From Timonella senegalensis JC301 (GTDB taxonomy: Bacteria > Actinomycetota > Actinomycetes > Actinomycetales > Cellulomonadaceae): 64,000 nucleotides of DNA. The notes beneath the pieces are model-generated. The model was given only the letters and a program-made list of their open reading frames with translations, was not told where the DNA came from and did no database searches. The stretch lies in the NCBI RefSeq assembly GCF_000312125.1, contig NZ_HE978643.1, positions 219,301 through 283,300 on the forward strand, read 5' to 3'. How positions within the stretch are numbered: the first letter of the stretch is position 1; every line of letters begins with the position of its first letter. The position numbers were made by a program, and so were the translations under genes. Positions 17,542-25,790 of the stretch are shown piece after piece.

Positions 17542-17559
17542 GGTGCCACGGATGGCGCC
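17542..17559 (+). promoter_or_regulatory. GGA-hexaloop hairpin in the flagellin leader (candidate CsrA site)
   Basis: GGTGCC-ACGGAT-GGCGCC: a six-pair stem with one G-U wobble and the loop ACGGAT, close to the CsrA consensus (ANGGAN in a hexaloop). A second ACGGAGG overlaps the ribosome-binding site at 17580-17586. Two sites, one at the Shine-Dalgarno, mirror the known hag leader layout in Bacillus subtilis. Confidence 0.6.
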
Positions 17560-17595
17560 CGTTGGAAAACCCATTCATCACGGAGGATAACCACA

Positions 17596-18771
17596 ATGGG
17601 ACTCTCGATTAACCAGAACATCGCGGCCGTTAACTCGTACCGCAACCTTTCCAACACCCAGAACGACATGTCCAAGTCGCTGGAAAAGCTCTCCTCGGGC
17701 TTCCGCATCAACCGTGCGGCTGACGACGCTGCAGGCCTTGCAATCTCTGAGGGCCTTCGCTCCCAGGTTGGTGGCCTCAAGGTTGCTGCACGTAACGCTC
17801 AGGATGGCATTTCGGTGGTGCAGACCGCTGAAGGCGCCCTCACCGAAGTTCACGCAATTCTCCAGCGTGTCCGTGACCTCGCTGTTCAGGGTGCTAACGA
17901 CTCGAACAACGACAAGGCGCGCGCAAACATCAAGACTGAATCCGACTCGCTGGTATCTGAGCTTGACCGTATTGCAAAGTCCACCAACTTCAACGGCACC
18001 AACCTCCTTGACGGATCAGCTCCATCACTTAAGTTCCAGGTCGGTGCCGATGGCGACGCGAACAGCCAGATTGCTGTAAGCCTCTCGGGTGCGAACGTCT
18101 CCGCAATCTCGCAAAACCTCTCGGGTGGAAACCTTCAGACCACTGGCACCAGCTTTGCGATCGCTGATATCGCAACTGTGGCCGGCGTAATGAACTTCAC
18201 CACTGAGAAGGATGGCGTAAAGTCGACCATCACCACTGGTGACCTTGGCACTGCGGGTTCGTACGACAGCGTTGAAAAGCTGGCTGAAGCACTGCGTAAG
18301 GACCAGGCCTTTGCCTCCAACTTCACGGTGTCCGTGAACAAGGACGCTAACGGCGCAGGTACCGGTATCACGGTGTCGGCAATCAACGGTGGAACCCTGA
18401 CGAACGTCGACAATGCAACCGCAGGTACCGGTCTTGGTGCCGGCCTTGCAGGTACCGCTCTCACCGGTGGTATCAAGTTCGACACGGCTGAGAACGCACA
18501 GGCTTCGATCAAGCTCATTGACTCTGAGATCGAGAAGGTTTCGACCGCTCGCGCGGAGCTCGGTGCAAACCAGAACCGACTCGAACACACCATCAAGAAC
18601 ATCAACGTTGCAGTGGAGAACCTCTCGGCTTCTGAATCACGCATCCGCGACACCGACATGGCAGATGAAATGGTTAACTTCACCAAGAACCAGATTCTCT
18701 CCCAGGCCGGCACCGCGATGCTCGCTCAGGCAAACCAGATCCCTCAGGGTGTTCTTTCCCTCCTCCGCTAA
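17596..18771 (+). CDS. fliC: Flagellin, filament subunit
   Basis: 391 residues with both conserved ends: N-terminal D0/D1 (INQNIAAVNSYRNLSNTQ, KLSSGFRINRAADDAAGLAISEGLRSQ) and C-terminal D1/D0 (NRLEHTIKNINVAVENLSASESRIRDTDMA, then QAGTAMLAQANQIPQGVLSLLR). The middle (about 165-300) is variable, Gly/Thr/Ala-rich and surface exposed. It is exported unfolded by the flagellar system and polymerises into the filament. It follows the sigma factor gene by 143 bases but has no clear sigma-28 motif. The leader carries candidate CsrA sites, GGAGGA at 17582-17587 is the ribosome site, and a strong terminator follows, so it is probably a single-gene transcript. Confidence 0.96.
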   Translation: MGLSINQNIAAVNSYRNLSNTQNDMSKSLEKLSSGFRINRAADDAAGLAISEGLRSQVGGLKVAARNAQDGISVVQTAEGALTEVHAILQRVRDLAVQGANDSNNDKARANIKTESDSLVSELDRIAKSTNFNGTNLLDGSAPSLKFQVGADGDANSQIAVSLSGANVSAISQNLSGGNLQTTGTSFAIADIATVAGVMNFTTEKDGVKSTITTGDLGTAGSYDSVEKLAEALRKDQAFASNFTVSVNKDANGAGTGITVSAINGGTLTNVDNATAGTGLGAGLAGTALTGGIKFDTAENAQASIKLIDSEIEKVSTARAELGANQNRLEHTIKNINVAVENLSASESRIRDTDMADEMVNFTKNQILSQAGTAMLAQANQIPQGVLSLLR

Positions 18772-18840
18772 CTAGTTCCCCCACGGGCTGCACGGGCTTG
18801 ACTCGTACCCGTTGGGTGACCTGTAGTTGAGAAACTCACG

Positions 18841-18887
18841 GCGTGGACGTGCGGCTCCTTGAAGCTGCACGTCCACGCTTTTTGTTT
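18841..18887 (+). terminator. Strong intrinsic terminator of the flagellin gene
   Basis: The stem begins GCGTGGACGTGCGGCT (18841-18856), has a short loop and its complement to 18878, a 16-pair stem with one wobble. TTTTTGTTT follows. A textbook rho-independent terminator. Confidence 0.93.
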
Positions 18888-18930
18888 GTGCGTAGCCGTG
18901 GAAGGGGTGTCCCGCGAGCGCGCAAAAACC

Positions 18931-18956
18931 CTTATGAACAACCAACTTGCGCCGAT
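18931..18956 (+). promoter_or_regulatory. Sigma-28-type promoter of fliD
   Basis: CTTAT at 18931-18935, 15 bases, GCCGAT at 18951-18956, about 108 bases upstream of the fliD start and downstream of the flagellin terminator. Confidence 0.75.
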
Positions 18957-19064
18957 CAGATAGGAAGAATATCCCTCACCCCATTCGCCTTCTTCCGCTC
19001 GAAATGCTTGCGCGGGCTGAGGTGCTCACGGTGCGGCCTCATCGCGTGAGATTAGGAGCCTTAC

Positions 19065-20417
19065 ATGAGTATGTCCATCGGCGGAATCGTTTCTGGATTG
19101 AACACCGACGAGATCATCGAGTCGCTCATGAAGATCGAGAGCATCCCCAAGAACCACATCGCTACCAAAAAGGCGAGCACGGAGACGTTTATTTCCGCGC
19201 TGAAGGCACTCAACGTCAAGCTTGGTTCCATGACAGAGCAGGCGGGGAAGGTCGCGAAGGGAGCCAGCTTCGACGTGTGGAGGGGGAACTCAACTGATCC
19301 GAGCGTCACCGTCACCACTGCGGAAGGCGCAACTGCGTCAACGCTCGAGTTCTCGGTAGACAAGCTGGCTACAGGAAAATCTACACTTTCCGGTGCGCTC
19401 AGCGATGCGGGCACGCTGCTCACAGACGGTGAGTTTACCTTCACCACAGGCACCGGTGGAGAAATGAAGAGCTTCGCGGTGACGCCGGAGTCGGAGTCGC
19501 TTGAAGATCTAGCCTCCTCGATCAACGGGCTTAGGGACGCGGGAATCAAGGCCACAGTCATCAGGACTGAGGTTGGACAACGCCTTCAACTGACCAGCAC
19601 CACGACCGGAACCAATGAAGGTACGTTCGCAATATCGTCGGGAAGTGGTGAATCAGGTTTTCAAACGATGCGCCAGGCGGCGGACGCACAGATCACGCTG
19701 TGGCCCTCCCTTGGACTGGACGGTACGCAAGTGACCAGCGCTAGCAACACCTTCTCGAACGTGGTCAAGGGCGTCAATATCACCGTCAGCAAGGTGACCG
19801 ACGAAGCCGTAGCCGTGGACGTGAACCGGGACACTGCAGCGGTCACCAAGCTCGGCACTGACCTCGTTAGCCAGGTGAACCAGGTACTCAGCGAGATCGC
19901 ATCGCGATCAAGCGTGACCACATCCACGGACAAGGATGGCAACCCCATCACGACCGGTGGAATCTTCACGAGTGACTCCACCACCAGGTCCATTGTGACC
20001 GGACTGACCGAGGCCGTCATGCACCCCGTCGGCGGAAAGTCGCCGGCGACTATCGGAATCTCGCTGGGCAACGACGGGCAGCTCACCTTTGACGCCGAGA
20101 AGTTCGCGAAGGCCTGGGAATCAGATCCCGCCGGAACCCAAGCATTTCTGAGCGAACTGGGATCGCGAATCGAAAACGTGGGCAACTCGTACTCCGACAC
20201 GTACGAAGGCTCGCTCACCCTACGGGTCCAGTCACAGCAGGCGCTCGTCACCGAGTACGGAAAACAAATCGAGCAGTGGGATATCCGGCTTGAACAGAGA
20301 AGGGCGAACCTCGTAGCCACCTACACTGCGATGGAAGTTGCACTCTCATCCCTGCAAAATCAAGGGTCATCACTGTCGGGCGCGTTGTTGTCGCTGTCGG
20401 GCAACTCTGCCAAGTAA
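19065..20417 (+). CDS. fliD: Flagellar filament cap protein FliD (HAP2)
   Basis: A 450-residue cap protein that catalyses flagellin assembly at the filament tip. The N terminus (ISIGGIVSGLNTDEIIESLMKIE) and C terminus (a helical segment near 380-430, then YTAMEVALSSLQNQGSSLSGALLSLS) are the conserved FliD ends; the middle carries repeated beta-rich domains. AGGAG at 19052-19056 precedes ATG 19065. Transcribed with fliS and a small FliT-position gene, from its own sigma-28-type promoter. Confidence 0.95.
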   Translation: MSMSIGGIVSGLNTDEIIESLMKIESIPKNHIATKKASTETFISALKALNVKLGSMTEQAGKVAKGASFDVWRGNSTDPSVTVTTAEGATASTLEFSVDKLATGKSTLSGALSDAGTLLTDGEFTFTTGTGGEMKSFAVTPESESLEDLASSINGLRDAGIKATVIRTEVGQRLQLTSTTTGTNEGTFAISSGSGESGFQTMRQAADAQITLWPSLGLDGTQVTSASNTFSNVVKGVNITVSKVTDEAVAVDVNRDTAAVTKLGTDLVSQVNQVLSEIASRSSVTTSTDKDGNPITTGGIFTSDSTTRSIVTGLTEAVMHPVGGKSPATIGISLGNDGQLTFDAEKFAKAWESDPAGTQAFLSELGSRIENVGNSYSDTYEGSLTLRVQSQQALVTEYGKQIEQWDIRLEQRRANLVATYTAMEVALSSLQNQGSSLSGALLSLSGNSAK

Positions 20418-20425
20418 GGAACACC

Positions 20426-20839
20426 ATGAGCTATCAGAACAACCGCGATGAGTACCTGAAGAACTCTGTCATGAGCGCCAGCCCGGCTGCGCTCCTGATC
20501 ATGCTGTACGACCGTGCGATTCTTGATATCCGCAGGGCAGAAAGTGCTGTGGAAACCGGAAATCTGCACCTCGTTTCAGGGCACCTCATCCATGCCCAAG
20601 ACATCGTCACGGAGCTGACAAACTCACTGGACGTGACCGTGTGGGAAGGGGGCGCCCAACTGCGCGCTCTGTACCTTCACCTGTACTCGGCATTGCTCAC
20701 CGCGAATCTGACTAAGAGCAGCGAAGAGATGGCAGAGTGCCGGGAGATCCTCGAGGAACTCCGAGTCGGTTGGCGCGAAGCCGCAGCGATGGGCGCAGGA
20801 GCACCAACACACAATGGGGGAGGCCTCGGTGTCGGCTGA
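20426..20839 (+). CDS. fliS: Flagellin chaperone FliS
   Basis: 137 residues with the family core: EYLKNSVMSASPAALLIMLYDRAILDIRRAE near 9-39, HLIHAQDIVTELTNSLD near 53-69 and LRALYLHLYSALLTANLTKSSEEMAECREILEELRVGWREA. FliS is a four-helix cytoplasmic chaperone that binds the C-terminal D0 region of flagellin and blocks early polymerisation. It follows fliD by eight bases. The Gly-rich tail overlaps the start of the next gene by 11 bases. Confidence 0.93.
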   Translation: MSYQNNRDEYLKNSVMSASPAALLIMLYDRAILDIRRAESAVETGNLHLVSGHLIHAQDIVTELTNSLDVTVWEGGAQLRALYLHLYSALLTANLTKSSEEMAECREILEELRVGWREAAAMGAGAPTHNGGGLGVG

Positions 20840-21176
20840 GCTTCGCGCGTACGTAGACGGGCAGAGGGCGGTACTCGATCAACTCGAGGCCGCGTGCGCT
20901 GTGATGGAGCGTTCCGGGCTCGACGATGACGCTTGGGCAGGCATTGCCGAGCGAATGGATTCCGCGGCATTCAACGCTGTGCGCCTAGACGTGACGGCCG
21001 CGAGCCTAGCTGGACCGGAGGATGCTGCCGAACTTGAGGTCCTGCTGGCTCGGGTCACCTCCATGCAACCACGGCTTGAAAAGGCCCTGACCAGCGTACG
21101 CGGTCGGATTGAGGCGCTGAGCGCCCGGAGGCTCGTCCGCGACACTGCATCGCACATTCTTGACCTTGAGGGCTAG
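20829..21176 (+). CDS. Small helical protein in the FliT position
   Basis: 115 residues, rich in Ala, Leu and Glu, predicted all helical, with no recognised motif. In many flagellar loci the gene after fliS encodes FliT, the FliD chaperone, and size and composition fit, but similarity is too low to name it. The start was set at GTG 20829, with GGGGGAGG at 20817-20824 just upstream; ATG 20814 is also in frame. It overlaps fliS, so it is translated from the same mRNA. Confidence 0.7.
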   Translation: MSAELRAYVDGQRAVLDQLEAACAVMERSGLDDDAWAGIAERMDSAAFNAVRLDVTAASLAGPEDAAELEVLLARVTSMQPRLEKALTSVRGRIEALSARRLVRDTASHILDLEG

Positions 21177-21254
21177 TTGGCTGCGCCCCTGAGGTGAGTC
21201 ACGAGCCCAGTCGGTAGCCACCAAACAAACATGGGGAGAAGTCCACATGTTTTG

Positions 21255-21280
21255 CTTATGGGTTGAAGACTTAGGCCGAT
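21255..21280 (+). promoter_or_regulatory. Sigma-28-type promoter of the flgB-flgE operon
   Basis: CTTAT at 21255-21259, 15 bases, GCCGAT at 21275-21280 followed by AGG. It heads the long basal-body operon. Confidence 0.78.
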
Positions 21281-21292
21281 AGGTAAAACAGG

Positions 21293-21307
21293 GGGCAAGG
21301 AGTGCCC
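21293..21307 (+). promoter_or_regulatory. GGA-loop hairpin at the 5' end of the flgB leader
   Basis: GGGCA-AGGAG-TGCCC: a five-pair stem with loop AGGAG, starting about 13 bases after the promoter. It could be a CsrA site or a 5' stabilising structure; it is about 50 bases from the flgB start. Confidence 0.4.
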
Positions 21308-21356
21308 GATTTGCTGGCCATGGATCGGCCTTGTCTTCAATTTCCCGAGGAATCCT

Positions 21357-21698
21357 GTGTTCAATTCGGTGACCTATGTGGCACTTAATAGCGCGCTTGA
21401 CGGGCTGGCTCTGCGCCAGCGTGCCATTGCAAACAACGTGGCCAACGTCAACACACCCAACTTCCATGCGACCCGCGTCAGCTTTGAAGAACAACTGAGC
21501 AAGCAGGTCGCGCGCGGTAACGGGGCAGTGAAAGCCACGAGCGCTTCGTCGCTCGAGCCAACGCGGCTCGACGGAAACAACGTCAATCTTGAGTCCGAGA
21601 CCCTCCTCAACATTGACACGGGCCTGCGCTACCAGGTTGCTCTGCGGGCAGTCGACTCCACGTACTCGTCCCTTCGCATTGCCATGAGGTCGAACTGA
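21357..21698 (+). CDS. flgB: Flagellar proximal rod protein FlgB
   Basis: 113 residues with the rod signature LALRQRAIANNVANVNTPNFHATRVSFEEQL near 18-48, in which the ANNVANVNTPNF core is diagnostic. FlgB forms the base of the rod above the MS ring and is exported without a cleaved signal. GTG start, with GAGGAAT just upstream. First gene of a tightly packed operon; its TGA overlaps the flgC ATG. Confidence 0.94.
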   Translation: MFNSVTYVALNSALDGLALRQRAIANNVANVNTPNFHATRVSFEEQLSKQVARGNGAVKATSASSLEPTRLDGNNVNLESETLLNIDTGLRYQVALRAVDSTYSSLRIAMRSN

Positions 21699-22099
21699 TG
21701 ACCTTTGACGCAATAGGGATCGCCTCAACGGGAATGACCGTCCACCGCAAATGGCTAGACGCGATCTCGGACAACATCGCCAACGTCAACACCGTGACGA
21801 GCGCCGATGAGGACGCTTTTGCAGCTAAGTACGTGATGGCCCAAGCCATGGGAACTGGAACCGAAAACAAGGGCGTGCAGGTAAGCGGAATCGTCGAAGG
21901 CAACGCGGAGGGCCGGATCGTGTACGAGCCGGACCATCCACTTGCAAACGCAGACGGGTACGTGAAGTACCCGGATATCGACATGTCCTCCCAAATGACT
22001 CAACTCATCATGGCCCAGCGCGGGTATCAAGCGAACGCCGCAGTCATTGAACGAGCACGCGCCTCGTATGAGCAAGCCATCACGATTGGACAAAACTAA
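21698..22099 (+). CDS. flgC: Flagellar proximal rod protein FlgC
   Basis: 133 residues: the N-terminal rod motif [26 protein letters not shown] and the C-terminal [45 protein letters not shown], both typical for FlgC. It assembles next to FlgB in the rod. One-base overlaps with both neighbours indicate coupled translation. Confidence 0.95.
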   Translation: MTFDAIGIASTGMTVHRKWLDAISDNIANVNTVTSADEDAFAAKYVMAQAMGTGTENKGVQVSGIVEGNAEGRIVYEPDHPLANADGYVKYPDIDMSSQMTQLIMAQRGYQANAAVIERARASYEQAITIGQN

Positions 22100-22476
22100 T
22101 GCCTCCTTTTGATGTCCAAGCAGTGGGTGGGCTTGCCCACGCTGGAGCGGTTTCCGGCACGCCGTGGATGACCGCCGCACAAAACGGGACGTCGGTTGCC
22201 CCGTCGGGATATGCCTCGGAGGTCTCTGTGGCGGGCGGAGGCAAACTCGGCTCAGCCTCTGCCTTCTCCGACAAGCTGGTCTCAGCAGTGAGCAACCTGC
22301 AGGAACTCCAGGACAAGTCCGCGGACCTAGCGCTGCGCGCAGTGACCGGCGATCTAGACGATATTCACGACTACACGGTTGCCGCAACGGAAGCAAAGGT
22401 CACCCTTGAACTGACCGCAGCAGTTCGCAACAAGGCAGTTGACGCATTCACCGAGATCATGAGGATGCAGTCGTAA
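22099..22476 (+). CDS. fliE: Flagellar MS ring-rod adaptor FliE
   Basis: 125 residues. The C-terminal part ([69 protein letters not shown]) matches FliE, the adaptor between the membrane ring and the rod. The first 50 residues are low-complexity and not conserved. It overlaps flgC and fliF by one base on each side. Confidence 0.92.
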   Translation: MPPFDVQAVGGLAHAGAVSGTPWMTAAQNGTSVAPSGYASEVSVAGGGKLGSASAFSDKLVSAVSNLQELQDKSADLALRAVTGDLDDIHDYTVAATEAKVTLELTAAVRNKAVDAFTEIMRMQS

Positions 22477-24068
22477 TGCCGCAGCAGATCACATCGGCTT
22501 TTGCCAAGCTTCTTGCGATGGTGCGTGCATTTACAGTCGCCCAAAGGACCATCGCGCTCATCGGGCTCGCGCTCCTTGTCGTAGCGATAGTGGCCGTTGC
22601 AAGTTGGATTTCCACGCCGCAAATGCGTGCACTGTACTCCGATCTCGCCCCAGCGGACGCCTCTGCGATCGTTGAGCAGCTCGGCGCGAATGGGGTTCCG
22701 TATGAACTCACTAACGGTGGAGCCACAGTCCTTGTTCCTGCGGATCAGGTATACGAGCAGCGTCTAAAGATTGCTGCGTCAGGGCTGACTCCCACCGAGG
22801 AATCTGGGTACTCCCTGCTTGACGGCATGGGTCTTACCGCTTCGTCCTTCCAACAGACTGTCACCTACAAGCGTGCGCTTGAGGGTGAACTGGCCTCAAC
22901 GCTGAGTGCGATGGCTGGCGTGGAGACCGCGACTGTCCAGTTGGCTCTACCCGAGGAGTCAGTGTTTGTGTCACAGACCCCTGATCCCAGCGCGTCAGTG
23001 TTCGTGAAGGCGAAGGGTGGATCGACCTTCTCCGACGACCAGGTCCAGGCAATGGTCCAGTTTGTTTCTTCCTCGGTGCCGGGGATGGATCCGCAGGGTG
23101 TTTCCGTGGTTGACGCATCTGGCGCAGTGCTCAGCGCGGAGGGCGGGATAAAGAATGCCTCCTCGAACAAGCAGACCGCCGAATACGAAGGCCGGGTGCA
23201 GAGCAACATTCAGGCAATGCTTGACCGTATTGTGGGCCCGGGTAATGCGGTCGTGTCCGTGACAGCCGATCTCGACTTTGATGCAACCGAACGCACCAGC
23301 GAGAAGTTCGAGTCCGATAAGGATGCTCTTCCGCTGACCGAACGCACCACCTCTGAGGAGTACACCGGAACAGGTTCGAACGCGACCGGTGTGCTCGGGC
23401 CTGACAACATTGCAGTCCCTAACGGCGACAGCAACGGTCGCTATACCAACACTGCGGTGGAGAAGGCCAACTCGGTGGACAAGATCACCGAACACACAAA
23501 GACCGCGCCGGGTACGGTTCGGCGGCAGTCGGTCTCCGTTGCCGTCAGTGCTGCGGCCGCTCAGTCTCTCAACATGCAGGACGTTGAAGACATGGTGGCT
23601 AGTGCCGCCGGAATTGACGCGAAGCGAGGTGACACGGTTCTGGTCACGAGACTCGCATTTGATGACACGGCGGCCCTTGCCGCCCAGGAGGCGCTTGCCC
23701 AGGCTGATGCTCAAGCACAGGTCGCAGCCAAAAACGAGATGTACCGAAACATTGCGATTGCGGTTCTCATTCTTGTGGCGTTCATCGTATTCGCTGTGCG
23801 CAGGAAGCGGCGCCGAGCGGCCGAGCAGACGGTGGACGGCGAACTCATCAACGAGATCGGAGCGCCCGGAACGTTTGACACGGAACCCTTTGATGCAGTG
23901 ACGCTGCTCAATGAGATTGAAATGCCGGAGATTCCAGAACTACCCACGAGCGCGGACCTTGTAGAGCAAGCCGCCGAACGCAAGCGCCAGGATGTTGTGG
24001 TCCTTGCGGACCAAGATCCCGCGCAAGTCGCCAACCACCTGCGCGAACTCATGGAGGTCGGGCGCTGA
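22476..24068 (+). CDS. fliF: Flagellar MS-ring protein FliF
   Basis: 530 residues. The first membrane segment is at about 24-44 and the second at about 424-444. Between them lies the periplasm-side ring domain of the YscJ/FliF family (STPQMRALYSDLAPADASAIVEQL, TYKRALEGELASTLSAMAGVETATVQLALPEESVF). The C-terminal cytoplasmic tail (ADLVEQAAERKRQDVVVLADQDPAQVANHLRELME) is the FliG-binding part. It forms the membrane ring that houses the export gate. Coupled to fliE and fliG by one-base overlaps. Confidence 0.95.
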   Translation: MPQQITSAFAKLLAMVRAFTVAQRTIALIGLALLVVAIVAVASWISTPQMRALYSDLAPADASAIVEQLGANGVPYELTNGGATVLVPADQVYEQRLKIAASGLTPTEESGYSLLDGMGLTASSFQQTVTYKRALEGELASTLSAMAGVETATVQLALPEESVFVSQTPDPSASVFVKAKGGSTFSDDQVQAMVQFVSSSVPGMDPQGVSVVDASGAVLSAEGGIKNASSNKQTAEYEGRVQSNIQAMLDRIVGPGNAVVSVTADLDFDATERTSEKFESDKDALPLTERTTSEEYTGTGSNATGVLGPDNIAVPNGDSNGRYTNTAVEKANSVDKITEHTKTAPGTVRRQSVSVAVSAAAAQSLNMQDVEDMVASAAGIDAKRGDTVLVTRLAFDDTAALAAQEALAQADAQAQVAAKNEMYRNIAIAVLILVAFIVFAVRRKRRRAAEQTVDGELINEIGAPGTFDTEPFDAVTLLNEIEMPEIPELPTSADLVEQAAERKRQDVVVLADQDPAQVANHLRELMEVGR

Positions 24069-25087
24069 TGACCGTGGACACAATACAACTCACGGGCACC
24101 CAAAAAGCAGCACTCGTTTTGATGCAGCTCGGTCGCGAGCGCGCAGCCCGAGTGCTCAGCGAGTTGAACGACAGCGAGATTGAGGAAATCACCGCTGAGA
24201 TCGTCCGGATGGAGCGCGTCGACCGAAACGTCGCGCACCTCGCCATGGATGAGTTTCATGCACTCGCAACCGGTATATCGAGCCACATTCCTGCGGGTGG
24301 GCGGGGCTTTGCCCAGCAGCTCCTTGAGAGTTCCTTCGGCTCCGACCGCGCCGATGAGGTGCTGGACAAGCTTGCGACTTCCCTTGCGGGACAGCCGTTC
24401 GAGTTTCTTCAGCAGGCGGATGCCCGGCAGGTTCTGGCTCTGCTGTCGGGGGAACATCCTCAAACCATGGCGCTCGTACTCGCACACCTGCGACCCGAGC
24501 ACGCCTCTGCGATTCTGGCAGGACTTTCGCCGGAGCAGCAGGGCGAGGTCGCACACCGCATTGCTCTCATGGAGCGGGCCGCTCCAGACGTGGTCACGGT
24601 TGTGGCGGAGGCCCTCAACCGCAAGGCAACCGCTGTTCTGACTCCGCGGGAAACCTCGGCCGTTGGTGGCGTGGCACCCCTCGTCGAGATCATCAACCGG
24701 GCAGATCCAAGCACGGAGAAGCTCATCCTGGCGGGTCTGGGAGAGTTGGATCCCGAACTCGCGGACGAGGTTCGCTCGCGCATGTTCGTGTTTGCGGACA
24801 TCGTGCTGCTTGAAGATCGTGCCCTTCAATTGGTGCTTCGTGGGGTGGAAACGAACGCTCTGGCACTTGCATTGAAGGGGTCGGGCGAGGCGGAGAAGAA
24901 CGCTGTCATGCGCAACCTCTCCGAGCGCGCTCGGGAGAACCTAGCGGAAGAGATCGACCTGCTCGGCGCAGTGCGCATGTCCCAGGTGGAAGAGGCGCGG
25001 TCGGGGATCGTCCAGGTCATCCGCCGGCTTGAAGAGTCTGGCCAGATCACTGTGCGGCGTGAGGGCGAAGACGAGTATGTCTCGTAG
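24068..25087 (+). CDS. fliG: Flagellar motor switch protein FliG
   Basis: 339 residues with the three FliG domains. The N-terminal domain binds FliF (TGTQKAALVLMQLGRERAARVLSELNDSEIEEI). The middle domain carries the EHPQ motif (LSGEHPQTMALVLAHLRPEHAS near 135-156), which contacts FliM. The C-terminal torque helix (EKNAVMRNLSERARENLAEEIDLLGAVRMSQVEEARSGIVQVIRRLEESGQI) carries the charges that meet MotA. It overlaps fliF by one base and fliH by 11. Confidence 0.96.
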   Translation: MTVDTIQLTGTQKAALVLMQLGRERAARVLSELNDSEIEEITAEIVRMERVDRNVAHLAMDEFHALATGISSHIPAGGRGFAQQLLESSFGSDRADEVLDKLATSLAGQPFEFLQQADARQVLALLSGEHPQTMALVLAHLRPEHASAILAGLSPEQQGEVAHRIALMERAAPDVVTVVAEALNRKATAVLTPRETSAVGGVAPLVEIINRADPSTEKLILAGLGELDPELADEVRSRMFVFADIVLLEDRALQLVLRGVETNALALALKGSGEAEKNAVMRNLSERARENLAEEIDLLGAVRMSQVEEARSGIVQVIRRLEESGQITVRREGEDEYVS

Positions 25088-25790
25088 TTCTGTGGTGGCG
25101 CAGCCTTTCGCCGCGTCGAAGTTCGAGACCATCGCGCCCGAGGGGCGAGAGCGAGAGTTTGAGCGGGCGCGGGTGCTTGGGTACAGCGAAGGCTTCGCCG
25201 CTGGGGCCGCGAAGGCTGCTGAGCAGGCACGCCTCGACCGAGAACGGTTTGCTCAGCAGTCAGCTGAACTCAACGCGTCCGCGCGCCAGAACGCCGCCCA
25301 AGCGTTGGCGGCCCTCGCACAAGCGACGACCGCAGTGCGGGGGCTTAGCCAGGAGTCATTGAGCACGCTGAACACCATGCTTCTTGAGCATGCGGTGGAG
25401 TTAGCGGCGCAACTCGTTTCGTGTTCACTGCCGGAGCCAAGTCTTGAGCTGCCTGATGTGAGCTGGGGTGCGTTGGGCGCACTTCGTCGAGCACTTGCCC
25501 AGGCGCCCAGTTCACCAGTAGTGCGGGTGTTGATGAACCCGTCAGACGCGCACGAAATCGAAGGTCACCTGGAGCACTGTGCGCATGTGGTGGGCAAGCC
25601 ACCACTGGTGCCAGGTGCGCAGTCACTTAGCGGTGACGGCGCCCAGGCGGCTCACTGCGGTTTTATTGTTGTTCCAGACCCAACAGTGGCTCGCGGCTCC
25701 GCCAGCGCGCACTACCCCGATGGTTACGTTGAAGCCTCGATCGACTCCGCTTTCGCTCGTGCGCGCGCGGCCCTAGCGGGTGGTGCTTGA
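25077..25790 (+). CDS. fliH: Flagellar export ATPase regulator FliH
   Basis: 237 residues. The N-terminal Ala/Glu-rich helical region (GYSEGFAAGAAKAAEQARLDRERFAQQSAEL near 34-64, with GxxxG-like spacing) and the C-terminal V-ATPase E-subunit-like part place it as FliH, the stalk that holds the FliI ATPase at the export gate. ATG 25077 overlaps the fliG end by 11 bases; the frame extends upstream to 25029, which would lie deep in fliG. Conservation is modest, as usual for FliH; position between fliG and fliI supports the call. Confidence 0.88.
   Translation: MSRSSVVAQPFAASKFETIAPEGREREFERARVLGYSEGFAAGAAKAAEQARLDRERFAQQSAELNASARQNAAQALAALAQATTAVRGLSQESLSTLNTMLLEHAVELAAQLVSCSLPEPSLELPDVSWGALGALRRALAQAPSSPVVRVLMNPSDAHEIEGHLEHCAHVVGKPPLVPGAQSLSGDGAQAAHCGFIVVPDPTVARGSASAHYPDGYVEASIDSAFARARAALAGGA

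Noticed and set aside
18959..18973. Weak GATA/TATC hairpin with a GGA-containing loop near fliD
   Set aside because: The stem is only four pairs and lies at or before the expected transcription start, so it was not counted among the CsrA candidates.
21320..21388. Short open frame (22 codons) from an ATG in the flgB leader, overlapping the flgB start
   Set aside because: The nearest purine-rich run is too far upstream, the frame is very short, and nothing else supports translation.
23711..24829. Open frame of 372 codons on the minus strand across fliF and fliG
   Set aside because: It spans two well-supported flagellar genes on the other strand and has no family features.
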